From NCBI RefSeq assembly GCF_900112395.1, contig NZ_FOLN01000001.1, positions 558,001-622,000 on the forward strand: a stretch of 64,000 nt of DNA. The letters are read 5' to 3'. The stretch is from Algibacter lectus. GTDB taxonomy: Bacteria; Bacteroidota; Bacteroidia; Flavobacteriales; Flavobacteriaceae. Below, piece after piece: positions 1 through 9,325 of the stretch. The translations under genes and the position numbers were made by a program. Every line of letters begins with the position of its first letter. The first letter of the stretch is position 1. The notes below the pieces were generated by a model. The model was not told the DNA's origin. It saw nothing but the letters and a program-made list of their open reading frames with translations, and did no database searches.

Positions 1-1188
1 GAATATTTGTGTATTAACACCTACTCTTAATCTATTATCAAATAAATGAAAATTAGAATTTAATTTTGCAGAAATTCTTTCATAACCTGTATATTTCAGA
101 ATCCCTGTATTTCTTAAATGTCCAATATTAAGTAAGTGAAAAGAATTATCAGTACCACCAGAAACAGATATTTCATTGTTATAAACATAACCCGTTTTAT
201 AAGTTTCATCTTGCCAATCTGTATCGCCAGCAGGTACGCTAGTATCACCTCCTACAAATGGTTGTACAGTTACTCCATTTAGAACAGGGTTGTTAAAATC
301 GCCATTCCAGTCAAAGTTGTAAATTTCACCATAACCACTATTTGGGTCTGAGCCATCATTTACCGAAGCTTGCCATAATGCTTGCCCTCTTTGCTGCGCA
401 TTAAGCATATCATAACGTTGTTTCTTCTCAGAAAGCACCGAAATATTTGAGTTAATGCTTACTTTAAATTTTTCACCACCAGCAGCTTTTGAACTGTTTT
501 TAGTAGTAACAATAATTACCCCATTACCAGCACGAGCACCATAAAGAGAAGATGCCGAGGCATCCTTTAGCACTTGAACAGACTCTATAGCACTAGGATT
601 AATACTAGAAAACACATCTTGCCTAACTGTTGGAACTCCATCAATAACAAATAAAGGGTTATTATTACCTAGTGTTGTAGCACCACGAATTAAAATATTA
701 CTACTAGCTCCTGTAGGATCTCCAGATTTTTCTATAAACACCCCCGGAACTCTACCTTGCAACCCCTGAACAGCACTACCAGAACTCATACTTACACCCT
801 CCGTAGGCCCAAGTTCTACAACGGTAATAGCCCCTGTTACGTCTACCTTTCTTTCTCTTGCATATCCGGTAACAATAATTTCGTCTAGTGAAGCTGCATC
901 TTCTGTAAGCACTACATTAATTACAGAACGCCCGTTAATTTGAATTTCTTGAGTTTTATACCCAACGTAACTAAAAACTAATGTTGCATTTGAATCAATA
1001 TTGTCCAAAACATAGTTTCCATCAAAATCTGTGGCCGCACCTTGAGTTGTACCACTTACAATTATAGATACACCTGGCATAGGCATACCATCTTCCAGCG
1101 AGGTCACAGTACCTGTAACCTGCGCTTGTACCCATAAGCTCATTAAAGCAAATACGGGAGTAAAAAATAGTTGTTTTAATTTCATCAT
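1..1188 (-). CDS. SusC/RagA-type TonB-linked outer membrane receptor, N-terminal part
   Basis: Reverse translation from the ATG at 1188 gives an open frame running off the window start (about 396 codons; the barrel C-terminus is missing). It begins with a signal peptide (MMKLKQLFFTPVFALMSLWVQAQ), followed by a CarboxypepD_reg-like domain at about residues 24-100 and a plug domain with the family pattern GNNNPLFVIDGVP and a run ending SSLYGARAGNGVIIVTTK. This is the SusC family, which imports oligosaccharides with a SusD lipoprotein that would lie outside the window. The gene starts 24 nt after the GH32 stop, so it is the third gene of the permease-GH32-SusC unit and the substrate is probably a fructan (inference from neighbours). 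A second ATG three bases downstream (1185) could also be used. Confidence 0.93.
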   Translation of the reverse strand, partial: MMKLKQLFFTPVFALMSLWVQAQVTGTVTSLEDGMPMPGVSIIVSGTTQGAATDFDGNYVLDNIDSNATLVFSYVGYKTQEIQINGRSVINVVLTEDAASLDEIIVTGYARERKVDVTGAITVVELGPTEGVSMSSGSAVQGLQGRVPGVFIEKSGDPTGASSNILIRGATTLGNNNPLFVIDGVPTVRQDVFSSINPSAIESVQVLKDASASSLYGARAGNGVIIVTTKNSSKAAGGEKFKVSINSNISVLSEKKQRYDMLNAQQRGQALWQASVNDGSDPNSGYGEIYNFDWNGDFNNPVLNGVTVQPFVGGDTSVPAGDTDWQDETYKTGYVYNNEISVSGGTDNSFHLLNIGHLRNTGILKYTGYERISAKLNSNFHLFDNRLRVGVNTQIF

Positions 1189-1212
1189 AATTTAATTTAG
1201 TTAATACTTGGT

Positions 1213-2829
1213 TTAGTTAAAGTTTAATTCATGCACTTCAATGTTATCTAGAATAAATTCTTGATTTTTGCTTTCAATACTTAATTTAGTATATGGTGTG
1301 TTTGGAAAGAAAATTTCTGTCATTACGGTTTCACCATTATCATAAAATAACTCAATTGAAGTTTTATCTAATAAAATGGTTCCTGATAAATTATCATTAG
1401 TAGAAGTTCTTCCTGCCAAAGTAATTTTATTAGCGAATTTTTCAGAAAAGCTAGTATTTCCTGAATTTTTTCGATTTATAAAAAACTCTTTTTTAATGTT
1501 ATCATAACCAAATAACAATTCCTCTCCATTATGGTTAGAAAGTTTAAATGTGTATTTAGTTTCTTGTAAGTTTGAAATATTAAATTGAATTTCTGTTTTA
1601 GCCAAATCAATGGATTCAGCATCTATAATTTTTGTATCATCTTTAATGACAATATTTTCTTTTTTATATTTTCTGCCTCTATAGTTAGCTAGCTCTTTTA
1701 CAGGGTTTGATATTAATCTATAGCCATTTTCGTTTTTTTGAAGTTGTACTTCTCTAGCTATAGTCATAGCACTTCTCCAATTTTCGGTTGGTACTTTTTG
1801 AGCGTAATCCCAATTAGACATCCACCCTAGCATAAGTTTACCACCGTTTTTTCTTGTAGCATTAGACCATGTTACCCCTGCATAATTATCTCTACCAAAA
1901 TCTATCCAATAGTCATGTTTTTCATTTAGTGCTGTTTCAAATTGTTTGTCCATGGTAAATGTAGTTCCATCAAAATCTCCAATGAAATATTGGGTAGCAC
2001 TACCTCCATTTGGCCCACCAGGATTAATACTTACAAAAAGCACCCATTTAGATTCATTGGTTCCAATAACAGGTAGTTTAAATAAGTCTGGACATTCCCA
2101 CACACCACCATGACCACCAATACCTTGTCCAAATTCTGAAAGTAAATTCCAGTCTTTCAAGTTTTTAGATTCGTAAAACATAATTTTATCGCCAGCAGCA
2201 AGAGACATTATCCATTTATTTCTGTCATCATCCCAAGTTACTTTTGGGTCTCTAAAATCTTTTATTTTATCGTTATCTATAACCGGATTGTTTTCATATT
2301 TAGTAAAGGTTTTGCCTTCGTCATTGCTAAATGCAACACTTTGAGTTTGCTTCCAGTTATCATTTCCCTCTAACTTTTTTGAACTGGTATATATAGCTAC
2401 AATTGGTATTGCTTTACTTACTTCTCCCAAACCAGAACTGTTGCTAATATCCACCACGGCGCTCCCAGAAAAAATAGTACCTAGTTCATCTGGGTAAATA
2501 GCTATGGGCTGTTCCGTCCATGAAATCATATCTGTACTTATTGCGTGCCCCCAATGCATTGGTCCCCAAACATTACTATCTGGGTGGTACTGAAAGTATA
2601 AGTGGTAATAACCATTATAATAGAACATGCCGTTAGGATCATTCATCCAAGCTTTTTTTGGAGTAAAATGAAAATTAGGGCGATAAAGATCTTCTTCTGA
2701 ATAGTTTTCAATGATTAATTCATCAACATTTTGATTGGTTTCACTTTTACCTTTACATCCAATAATGAAGGTTAAAACCAGAAACATTAAAACTAGATTT
2801 GCTTTTCTTACTGTTTTCATATTATACAT
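1213..2829 (-). CDS. GH32 fructan hydrolase lipoprotein (levanase/inulinase type)
   Basis: Glycoside hydrolase family 32 enzyme, predicted to hydrolyse beta-fructosides (levan, inulin or sucrose). The N-terminal sequence has a lipobox ending FIIGC with Cys25, so a surface or periplasmic lipoprotein is expected. The three GH32 signature blocks are present: WMNDPNG at 61-67 (nucleophile Asp64), FRDPK at 192-196 (transition-state Asp194) and WECPDLF at 244-250 (acid/base Glu245). The C-terminal ~150 residues form the usual beta-sandwich module. The length of 538 aa is normal for the family. The permease lies 1 nt upstream and SusC 24 nt downstream, so all three are probably co-transcribed. A start at Met4 is equally possible. 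Exo versus endo action and the linkage preference cannot be read from the sequence. Confidence 0.95.
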   Translation of the reverse strand: MYNMKTVRKANLVLMFLVLTFIIGCKGKSETNQNVDELIIENYSEEDLYRPNFHFTPKKAWMNDPNGMFYYNGYYHLYFQYHPDSNVWGPMHWGHAISTDMISWTEQPIAIYPDELGTIFSGSAVVDISNSSGLGEVSKAIPIVAIYTSSKKLEGNDNWKQTQSVAFSNDEGKTFTKYENNPVIDNDKIKDFRDPKVTWDDDRNKWIMSLAAGDKIMFYESKNLKDWNLLSEFGQGIGGHGGVWECPDLFKLPVIGTNESKWVLFVSINPGGPNGGSATQYFIGDFDGTTFTMDKQFETALNEKHDYWIDFGRDNYAGVTWSNATRKNGGKLMLGWMSNWDYAQKVPTENWRSAMTIAREVQLQKNENGYRLISNPVKELANYRGRKYKKENIVIKDDTKIIDAESIDLAKTEIQFNISNLQETKYTFKLSNHNGEELLFGYDNIKKEFFINRKNSGNTSFSEKFANKITLAGRTSTNDNLSGTILLDKTSIELFYDNGETVMTEIFFPNTPYTKLSIESKNQEFILDNIEVHELNFN

Positions 2830-2830
2830 C

Positions 2831-4147
2831 TTACTTAATTAGTTTTTTACTCAATTCTTCTAAGCTTACTCCTTTGGTTTCCGGCATCATAAAAATTACA
2901 AATAGCAACTGGCACCCCATCATAATTGCAAAGAATAGAAAAACCATACCCGCCCCAATTGTAGAGAATAACACAGGAACTAAAGACGGAACTATAGCGG
3001 CTAATACCCAATGCACCGAGCTACCAAATGATTGACCAGAGCTTCTTAAATGATTAGGGAAAATTTCAGAAATAAATACCCATATTACTGTGCCTTGACC
3101 AATAGCATGTGCCGCTATAAACATGAACAAAAATATGGGCATTGCACTACCTTCCCAACTAAAAAAGAAAGCAGCTGAAACCAAACTTAATGAAATAATA
3201 TAACCAAAAGAACATATATACATAAGTTGCTTACGTCCTAATCTATCAATTAAATAAATACCCAAAAGTGTAAATAGCAAGTTGGTTACACCTACGCCTA
3301 TACTACTTAAAAGGGCTGAACTTTCCTCTAAACCTGCCTCTGCCAATATTCTAGGTGCATAATAAAGCAATGCGTTAATTCCTGATAATTGATTAAAAAA
3401 GGCTATTAAAAATGCGAGGGTTAATGGGAATCTATATTTCTTTAAAAAAATGTTTTCATTTGGAACAGTATTTTCCATTTCATCCTTAATCTCCATCATC
3501 AACTTTTCTGGGTCTTGATCTGGATTAATCATTTTAAGAACATTTACTGCTTCGGCATTTCTTAATTTAGTTAGCAACCACCTTGGGCTTTTAGGAACCG
3601 TTAATACAAAAAGTGTATATATAGCCGCAGGAATAGCCTCTACACCTACCATCCATCTCCAAGCGTTTTCTCCTATATTATTTAGCAGGTAGTTAGATAG
3701 GAAAGCGACAAGAATACCAAAAACTATATTAAATTGATATAAGCCAACCAATTTGCCGCGGTCTTTAGCGGGAGCTATTTCTGATATGTAGGCTGGGGCT
3801 GCAATTGTAGATGCTCCAACACCTAAACCACCTATAAATCTAAAAACAGCAAAAATTATAGGATCGTTAGCTAAGGCAGAACCTATAGCAGATATTGTAT
3901 ATAAAACACCTATCCATACTAAAGTATTTTTACGTCCTAATTTATTTGTAGGAATGCCTCCAAAAAAGGCTCCAATTACAGTTCCCCAAAGTGCCATACC
4001 TATTACTACAACACCATGGAACATATCTGAAGACCCCCATAATAATTGTAGTCGCTTTTCTGCGCCCGAGATAACTACTGTATCAAATCCAAAAAGGAAG
4101 CCAGCTAAGGCAGCTGTAACAGACCATATTAGTATCTTCTTATTCAT
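2831..4147 (-). CDS. Sugar-porter family MFS permease (probable fructose/sugar:H+ symporter)
   Basis: Twelve hydrophobic segments and the sugar-porter signatures are visible: an N-terminal helix with GFLFGFDTVVISG, the loop 2-3 motif NKLGRKNT, PKSPRWL after helix 6, the second loop motif DRLGRKQ and PETKG at the C-terminal end. I placed the start at the ATG at 4147 (438 aa); the open frame extends 11 codons upstream only to a TTG, and that stretch (HHH-rich) does not look like a transporter N-terminus. The gene ends 1 nt before GH32, which suggests uptake of the monosaccharide released by that enzyme. Fructose is the most likely substrate from context, but the sequence does not prove it. Confidence 0.92.
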   Translation of the reverse strand: MNKKILIWSVTAALAGFLFGFDTVVISGAEKRLQLLWGSSDMFHGVVVIGMALWGTVIGAFFGGIPTNKLGRKNTLVWIGVLYTISAIGSALANDPIIFAVFRFIGGLGVGASTIAAPAYISEIAPAKDRGKLVGLYQFNIVFGILVAFLSNYLLNNIGENAWRWMVGVEAIPAAIYTLFVLTVPKSPRWLLTKLRNAEAVNVLKMINPDQDPEKLMMEIKDEMENTVPNENIFLKKYRFPLTLAFLIAFFNQLSGINALLYYAPRILAEAGLEESSALLSSIGVGVTNLLFTLLGIYLIDRLGRKQLMYICSFGYIISLSLVSAAFFFSWEGSAMPIFLFMFIAAHAIGQGTVIWVFISEIFPNHLRSSGQSFGSSVHWVLAAIVPSLVPVLFSTIGAGMVFLFFAIMMGCQLLFVIFMMPETKGVSLEELSKKLIK

Positions 4148-4517
4148 GTGGTGGTGTTTAGTTAGTTTTAGTGTTTGCAAGTTACACTGAAAGCCTTTTT
4201 TGATGTGTTACATATGTATCAATATATATTGAAATTGTTCAGCTGAACTTAAATACAACATAACCACCTGATTTTAAAAAGATTAAGCCCTATTATTTTT
4301 AAATTATAAAAAACTAATCTCTAAAATTGTTACACCATTATTTCAAAATTGATACCTTATTATACGTTATTAACATGCGAATTCAATAAAAAAACCCACC
4401 CCAAAATAAGAATACCATTAATAACTACCACTAAAAAAATAGTGTTCGTAAAAAAACACCCCTTATTTTAGCAAAACAAGAATTGGTAACTAAAGAAAAC
4501 ATAAAGTAAAGGCAGGC
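4148..4517. promoter_or_regulatory. Control region of the fructan operon with three adjacent palindromes
   Basis: The stretch between the regulator stop and the permease start contains three perfect palindromes with almost no gap: TACATATGTA at 4209-4218, TCAATATATATTGA at 4219-4232 and GTTCAGCTGAAC at 4237-4248, roughly 60-100 nt upstream of the permease ATG. No convincing TAnnTTTG box was found on the minus strand, so the promoter itself is not placed. The rest (4260-4517) is AT-rich with no recognisable gene. Binding by the AraC-type output domain of the neighbouring hybrid regulator is an inference. Confidence 0.45.
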
Positions 4518-7247
4518 TTAAGACGCTCTGTATGCTTTAGGTGAATTATCAAACTTGTTCTTAAAACTAGTAGAAAAGTAATTAGGAGAAGAAAAGCCAG
4601 TAGCATATGCAATCTCAGAGATTGTTAATTTGGTTTCTTTCAAAAGTGTTTTTGCCTTTTCTAAGCGTATATTTTGAATATAATCGCTAATTGAAACACC
4701 TAAAATAGCTTTGGTTTTTCGGTATAGTTGTACTCTGGATATGTTTAGAGCAGTAGCTAAGTTTTCAACCGAAAATTTAGAATTATCTAAATTCTCGTTT
4801 ATTATTTCATTTATTTTAGATAAAAAATCCTGTTCTATTGAGCCGAAACTATTATCCGTATTTATTTTGTGAATGTTGTTTATAAAATAATAACGAAGTT
4901 TTTCCCTATTATAAATCATGGTTTTTATGGATTGCTGAAGAACAGCAAAACTAAACGGCTTGGTTAAATATAAATCTGCGCCCGATTCCAAACCTTTTAA
5001 ATAAGATTCTTTATTATTTAAAGCAGTTAGCATAATTGTTGGAATATGAGAAGTTCTTAAGTCCTTCTTTAAAATTTCGCATATTTCAAAACCTGTTTTA
5101 TCTGGTAAATTAATATCGCAAATAATAATGTCGGGCACTATTTCATAAGCTTTTTCAATACCATCAGTTCCATCGGAGACATGTACGTCATATTCGCCAA
5201 TCAATTTATTTCTTAAATATTTAATTAAATCTGAATTATCTTCAATGATAAGAATAGAGTAATGCTCTTCATCACGAACTACACCAACCTCAACAAACTC
5301 GTTTTCTTCAAAATCTGTATTAAAATTTAATACAGAATTATCTATTAAATCGGGTTCGTAAATAATCTCATCAGAACTTAAATGCGCATTTCCTTTGTAA
5401 AGTGTTAGGGTAAATTCTGTACCATGTTTGCTTGATACATCTATGGTGCCTTTATGCATTTCCACAAACTCTTTTGATAAATGTAAACCAATACCAGAAC
5501 TTACTTTATTGTTGTTGGATGCCTGAAAGAAGGCTTGAAAAACATTATCTAGATCTTTTTTAGGTATTCCAATTCCGCTATCCTTAAAATTGATTTTCAC
5601 AAAATTGCTATCAACTTCATTTAAAATATTAATATGTACACTACCATTATTTGGTGTAAACTTAAAGGCATTGGATAGTAAATTGAAGTAGACTTTATCC
5701 ATTAAATTTCTATCTATATAAATTTTTAAATTTTCATCGTTGGTGTTAATTAAGAATTCGATATTTCTTTTTTGTGCTTCACGTTCAAAATCTTTAAAAA
5801 TTCCGGTTGAAAACTCATAAATATTAGTTTCCGAGGCTTTTAATATAAATTTTCGGTCTTCAATTTTTCTAAAATCTAGAAGTTGATTTATTAACCTTAA
5901 TAATCGTTTAGAGTTATTGTAAATTAAACCAACTTCCCTTAAAAGTTTATTATCCTTAATGGCATTATCTTCACTTAAAGATTCAATTGAAGATAAAATA
6001 AGTGTTATTGGTGTTTTAAATTCATGCGATAATCCTGTAAAGAAATTCGTTTTAGCATCGTTACTAACCTTTACTTCTTCGGCAAATTTCTTGATTTGAT
6101 TACGCTGCGTCGTTATTTTTTTATTTTGAATTTCTAACTCACGCTTTTTCTTTTTAATATTATTTGCTGAATATACACTGTAGATAGCTAAAAGTAAACT
6201 TGTAATTAACAATCCTAAAAGCACTTTTAGTATGTTTTTTTGAGTTGAATATGTTTCTTCCTGCTGTGTTATTTTTTCTTGTTGTTCTTCTATTTCATTT
6301 TGATGCTTATTAATTTTATCATACTGATTTTTCATAATCTCAGCATTTCTATAATCAATTACCGTGGTGTTTAATATGTTGTTTTTAGAAACGTTTTCTT
6401 TTCGTAAAATCTTCATAGCTATTTTTATAGCTTCGTCTCCACCCGTTGGATATAATATAGTTGCAGCTAGTATACCATTTTGCACTAATTGAATTCCATT
6501 ATTTGCACCATTTAAGCCATCTACACCAATAAACTTAATAGACTCTTCAAGGCCTTTAGATTTTGCAATTTTCCAGGTTCTATACGCAATATCATCATTA
6601 AAAGCATACACAAAATTAATAGGTTTAACATGTAGCGAATCTAAAATTTGAGGTACCCTTTGTTCAATATCTTCATCATTAATTCTATACTCAACCTTAC
6701 TATTGGGTTCATTATATATAATTTCATGAAACCCTAAATGTCTCTCGATAACAGGTGAAGAATTATCACTTCCTCTAATTTCAAGAATTTTGGATGGTTT
6801 TTCATTTAAAGAAGCTATATAATTAGCAGCATTACGCCCTACATCGAGATTATTGGCTCCAATGAAAGCTGTAAATTTTTGTGAATTAATTTTTCGATCC
6901 ATAATAATAACCGGAATCCCTTTATCATAAGCTTTTTCAATTACAGAAACCAATGGTTCTGGTCTTAACGGGGAAACGATTATAACATCAAACTCATTAT
7001 CTATCATGAATTCAATTTGGGATTTTTGAAGTTCTACATTTTCATTGCCCTGAAAAATTGTTAAATCAATGTCCTCATATAATGAAGCTTCAACTTCCAT
7101 TTCATGATCCATAGCTTTTCTCCAATCATCCTTACTAATACATTGAGAAAAACCAATTTTGTGCTTTAATGACTCCTCGTTTTTACAACCAGTAATAATC
7201 AATAAAGCAAATAGAATAAAATAATTATTTAAATTAATATTTTTCAT
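4518..7247 (-). CDS. Hybrid two-component system regulator with periplasmic sugar-binding sensor
   Basis: Single-chain sensor/regulator of the BT1754-like class. Domain order: N-terminal hydrophobic signal with a lipobox-like end (LIITGC, Cys21); a type I periplasmic-binding (LacI/RbsB-like) domain at about 28-310; a coiled coil at 312-335; a membrane helix at 339-360; HisKA with the phospho-accepting His408 in LSHEFKTPITL; HATPase_c at about 515-630 (DSGIGIPKKDL, SSGIGLHLSKE); a receiver domain with Asp711 in DINLPDKTG; and a C-terminal AraC-type helix-turn-helix at about 805-909. Known relatives with this sensor bind fructose and activate fructan genes, which matches the permease and GH32 enzyme immediately downstream. 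The Cys21 lipobox is unusual because the protein also has a membrane helix. Confidence 0.93.
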   Translation of the reverse strand: MKNINLNNYFILFALLIITGCKNEESLKHKIGFSQCISKDDWRKAMDHEMEVEASLYEDIDLTIFQGNENVELQKSQIEFMIDNEFDVIIVSPLRPEPLVSVIEKAYDKGIPVIIMDRKINSQKFTAFIGANNLDVGRNAANYIASLNEKPSKILEIRGSDNSSPVIERHLGFHEIIYNEPNSKVEYRINDEDIEQRVPQILDSLHVKPINFVYAFNDDIAYRTWKIAKSKGLEESIKFIGVDGLNGANNGIQLVQNGILAATILYPTGGDEAIKIAMKILRKENVSKNNILNTTVIDYRNAEIMKNQYDKINKHQNEIEEQQEKITQQEETYSTQKNILKVLLGLLITSLLLAIYSVYSANNIKKKKRELEIQNKKITTQRNQIKKFAEEVKVSNDAKTNFFTGLSHEFKTPITLILSSIESLSEDNAIKDNKLLREVGLIYNNSKRLLRLINQLLDFRKIEDRKFILKASETNIYEFSTGIFKDFEREAQKRNIEFLINTNDENLKIYIDRNLMDKVYFNLLSNAFKFTPNNGSVHINILNEVDSNFVKINFKDSGIGIPKKDLDNVFQAFFQASNNNKVSSGIGLHLSKEFVEMHKGTIDVSSKHGTEFTLTLYKGNAHLSSDEIIYEPDLIDNSVLNFNTDFEENEFVEVGVVRDEEHYSILIIEDNSDLIKYLRNKLIGEYDVHVSDGTDGIEKAYEIVPDIIICDINLPDKTGFEICEILKKDLRTSHIPTIMLTALNNKESYLKGLESGADLYLTKPFSFAVLQQSIKTMIYNREKLRYYFINNIHKINTDNSFGSIEQDFLSKINEIINENLDNSKFSVENLATALNISRVQLYRKTKAILGVSISDYIQNIRLEKAKTLLKETKLTISEIAYATGFSSPNYFSTSFKNKFDNSPKAYRAS

Positions 7248-7679
7248 TTATTTAAAATATAAGCAGGAACTAAGGTATTGTTTATTTAAATAAATGGTTG
7301 ATTAAAAAAAAATAATTATACATCCAATTATCACTTTTTAGTATTGTAGGAGGTTTTCGATATTTACTGTCTGTTTTAAAACTTATATTATTGTTCTGCC
7401 CTAACAACAAACGTATGCTCTAAATAAATTAGTTAATATAAACCCGTTAACTCCATGAAGATATAACTTTTTATAGATTAAGCTAATTTGTCTTTTTTAA
7501 GACAAGAAATAACTAACCAAAATCGTGTTTTTACTTCCAACGGAATACTTTAAATCAACATTATTCTTTTAATCTATTCCGTTTTTACAGAAAACTTAAA
7601 CGATGTATTACTCTGTATCTAACCAATATACTGTTGCAAACGAAACAAAACATGCCGCTGTTGGATTATGAAATTTATA
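7248..7679. other. Intergenic stretch with two hairpins, no gene seen
   Basis: No reading frame here looks coding. Two stem-loops are visible: TTGTCTT/AAGACAA around 7488-7505 with a TTTT loop, and AACGGAATA (7539-7547) pairing with TATTCCGTT (7575-7583) followed by a T run on the plus strand, which could terminate plus-strand transcription. The upstream part should include the promoter of the hybrid regulator, but no clear TAnnTTTG box was placed. Confidence 0.4.
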
Positions 7680-7803
7680 CTTTCTACGCATAATTTAAAA
7701 ATACAAAAAGCTACCTAAATGAATAGATAGCTTTTATTGTTTAAATTTTTTAAGTGAAACTTTATTGGGATGGTACTTGTTACGAACTAGCACTAGTGAG
7801 GAT
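7680..7803. repeat. Dispersed repeat: terminator hairpin plus degenerate ACTCGTTACAAA repeat, copy 1
   Basis: The segment from CTTTCTACGCAT through the hairpin (AAAAGCTA...TAGCTTTT, about 7709-7734) to TTTATTGTTT is nearly identical to 11659-11720. In both places it is followed within about 40-50 nt by a REP-like element related to CACTCGTTACAAACGAGCAC; here that element is degraded (ACTTGTTACGAACTAGCACTAG at 7775-7796). It lies downstream of the 7870-8346 gene on the minus strand and probably terminates its transcript. Confidence 0.6.
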
Positions 7804-7869
7804 TCTAATTACTATGCTCTTTTTCTCAACAGAAAGATTCTCGCGTTAGCGGTGCGATTTTTCTATCAA

Positions 7870-8346
7870 CTAGCTTTCTAATAACATGTTGTCCAATAAG
7901 TCATCAAACTCATTCCTTTGCGGTTCTACTTGTAAATAATTTACATTAAATTTTCCTTGTAAATATTTAAGTAATTTAGGTTTAAGATAAAGTTCCTTCT
8001 TATCATTAAGTAAAATATCATCTGCAAATTCTTGTCCGATAACTTGTAGCCAAAAAAAGATGGGTACAGGTTTTTCTAATTGATAATTATCTTCAAAATA
8101 TTCTGCTTTAGAAACCTCCATTTCTGAAAATTTAAATCCTGAAAAATCACTAATTTCTAATCCTTTTTTTAATTTTTCAGTAATAATAAATGCCGGATAA
8201 CATTCCATTAAATCATCACCAAGCCAATCTTCAAGATCGATATGTAAATTTAAAATTGTCTTAAAGGGAGGTTCAAACTCTTTAAACGTAGTTTTTTCAC
8301 CAAGACCAGAAATTACTTCGGGTTGTATTTTTATATAGTTTTCCAT
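7870..8346 (-). CDS. Putative immunity protein of unknown family
   Basis: The 158-aa acidic, soluble protein has no signal peptide, no membrane helix and no motif that I recognise. It is rich in aromatic and acidic residues (IDLEDWLGDD, VPIFFWLQVIGQEFADD), as many polymorphic-toxin immunity proteins are. The functional guess rests on position: it starts 11 nt after the stop of a toxin-tip remnant (8358-8399), and every neighbouring module in this island has the same toxin-fragment-then-immunity order. The terminator-bearing repeat at 7680-7740 follows it. Confidence 0.6.
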   Translation of the reverse strand: MENYIKIQPEVISGLGEKTTFKEFEPPFKTILNLHIDLEDWLGDDLMECYPAFIITEKLKKGLEISDFSGFKFSEMEVSKAEYFEDNYQLEKPVPIFFWLQVIGQEFADDILLNDKKELYLKPKLLKYLQGKFNVNYLQVEPQRNEFDDLLDNMLLES

Positions 8347-8357
8347 TTCAATATTTA

Positions 8358-8399
8358 TTATAAAGGCGGATCAAATAAATGACCGAATTTCTTATCCCC
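8358..8399 (-). pseudogene. Last 12-13 codons of a toxin gene, cut by MITE copy A
   Basis: Directly next to MITE copy A the minus strand reads DKKFGHLFDPPL and then TAA, 11 nt before the start of the 158-aa immunity candidate. This looks like the extreme C-terminus of a polymorphic toxin whose remainder was replaced by the element. It is too short to identify the toxin class. The call depends on the identical arrangement in the neighbouring modules. Confidence 0.45.
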
Positions 8400-8703
8400 C
8401 ACTCGTGCCACATCTATAATCACAGAACCTGGCGCGCTTTTGTAAAGCGTGACTAATTGTTTTTCTATTTCAAATTACCATAGAGCATGTACTTTAACCG
8501 AAGGGGTTTAAAATAGATTGGTCGAATAAATAAATCTACCCAATCAATTATTGTTATTGTCACAAATGTTGGAACAGTACTATCTATAACTTTATATCTC
8601 TAAGACATTGTTTAAATATAATAAATTGCATTGCAAATACTAAAAAAAAACAGACACACTTCACAGAAGTGCGCCAGAGTTACGGATATGCCGCGCGAGG
8701 GGT
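8397..8703 (-). mobile_element. MITE copy A: internally deleted RAYT element
   Basis: This ~306-bp element matches both ends of the full RAYT element at 10917-11643 and lacks the middle of the transposase gene. It runs from CCCACTCGTGCCACATC through GCGCGCTTTTGTAAAGCG, the last codons of the transposase (revcomp AAAGTACATGCTCTATGG), then jumps to TTTAAAATAGATTGG and continues with the 5' part of the transposase gene and the distal end CACTTCACAGAAGTGCGCCAG. The terminal hairpins CGCTTT/AAAGCG and CACTTC/GAAGTG are intact. It lies just upstream, on the minus strand, of a toxin remnant. Confidence 0.85.
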
Positions 8704-8789
8704 TTTTACTGTTGGTGTTTTTGTGTATTTATATTTATCGCAATAAAAAAACCACCGCAGTTGCAATGTCTTATATTTTTATTAAATCT

Positions 8790-9164
8790 TTATTCCCAAT
8801 CAAAAGTTCCTATATATTTTAAACCTTCAAATTCTTTAGCTAAAGAATCGCCATCTAACCATTCATCTCCATAATATAACATTGCATTAGGATTAGTTAG
8901 CTTATTATTTTTGCAATATTTTAATACATCTTTTGTTAATTGATCACTAGGGAGTCCATCTAGTAGTTTTTGTAAATCATTTTCAATATAAACATGCCCA
9001 ATGAAATCATTATCATAAGAGTTTTTATTCAAATATTTGCAAAACCCACAACGTTCGAAGTCTTCTCCTTCTTGGCTATTATAAAAGGAGGTTAGATCGA
9101 ATAGTTGGTGAAATTCTTCTTCTGTACCACTAAATATACCTACCCATAAATGTAATTCATCCAT
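8790..9164 (-). CDS. Imm22-like immunity protein
   Basis: The 124-aa protein has the layout of immunity protein 22: an N-terminal strand LHLWVGIFSGTEEEFHQLF, a central DNDFIGHVYIENDLQKLL block and a C-terminal YYGDEWLDG...LKYIGTFDW. Members of this family neutralise nuclease-type polymorphic toxins by direct binding in the cytoplasm. It starts 14 nt after the stop of the truncated toxin ORF at 9179-9325. MITE copies A and B flank the module on both sides. The family assignment is from recognition of the pattern, not a search. Confidence 0.65.
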   Translation of the reverse strand: MDELHLWVGIFSGTEEEFHQLFDLTSFYNSQEGEDFERCGFCKYLNKNSYDNDFIGHVYIENDLQKLLDGLPSDQLTKDVLKYCKNNKLTNPNAMLYYGDEWLDGDSLAKEFEGLKYIGTFDWE

Positions 9165-9178
9165 AATTATTCAAAAAA

Positions 9179-9325
9179 TTAATGTGTTTTCTTTAAGTGC
9201 TTATTGTGCATTTGTGTTACTATTGTTTTTGCTTGTTTTTTTGTTTTTGCTGCTTTTAATCTGGCAATTAATCTTTTATGGAAATTAGCAGAAGCTTCGG
9301 AATTATTTACCCACTCGTGCCACAT
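9179..9325 (-). pseudogene. Toxin C-terminal fragment fused in frame to the end of MITE copy B
   Basis: The minus strand has a 48-codon frame that starts at an ATG inside the repeat (MWHEW is encoded by the element end) and continues as VNNSEASANFHKRLIARL, then a lysine-rich tail ending KHLKKTH and TAA. From codon 6 onward it is the last ~43 residues of a toxin; the upstream part was lost at the element boundary. The basic, helical tail resembles nuclease tips, but no catalytic motif remains. It precedes the Imm22-like gene by 14 nt. Confidence 0.6.

Noticed and set aside
8631-8822. Plus-strand 63-codon open frame
   Set aside because: Starts inside the MITE end and runs antisense through the Imm22-like gene's 3' region; the protein is low-complexity and has no ribosome-binding site or similarity.
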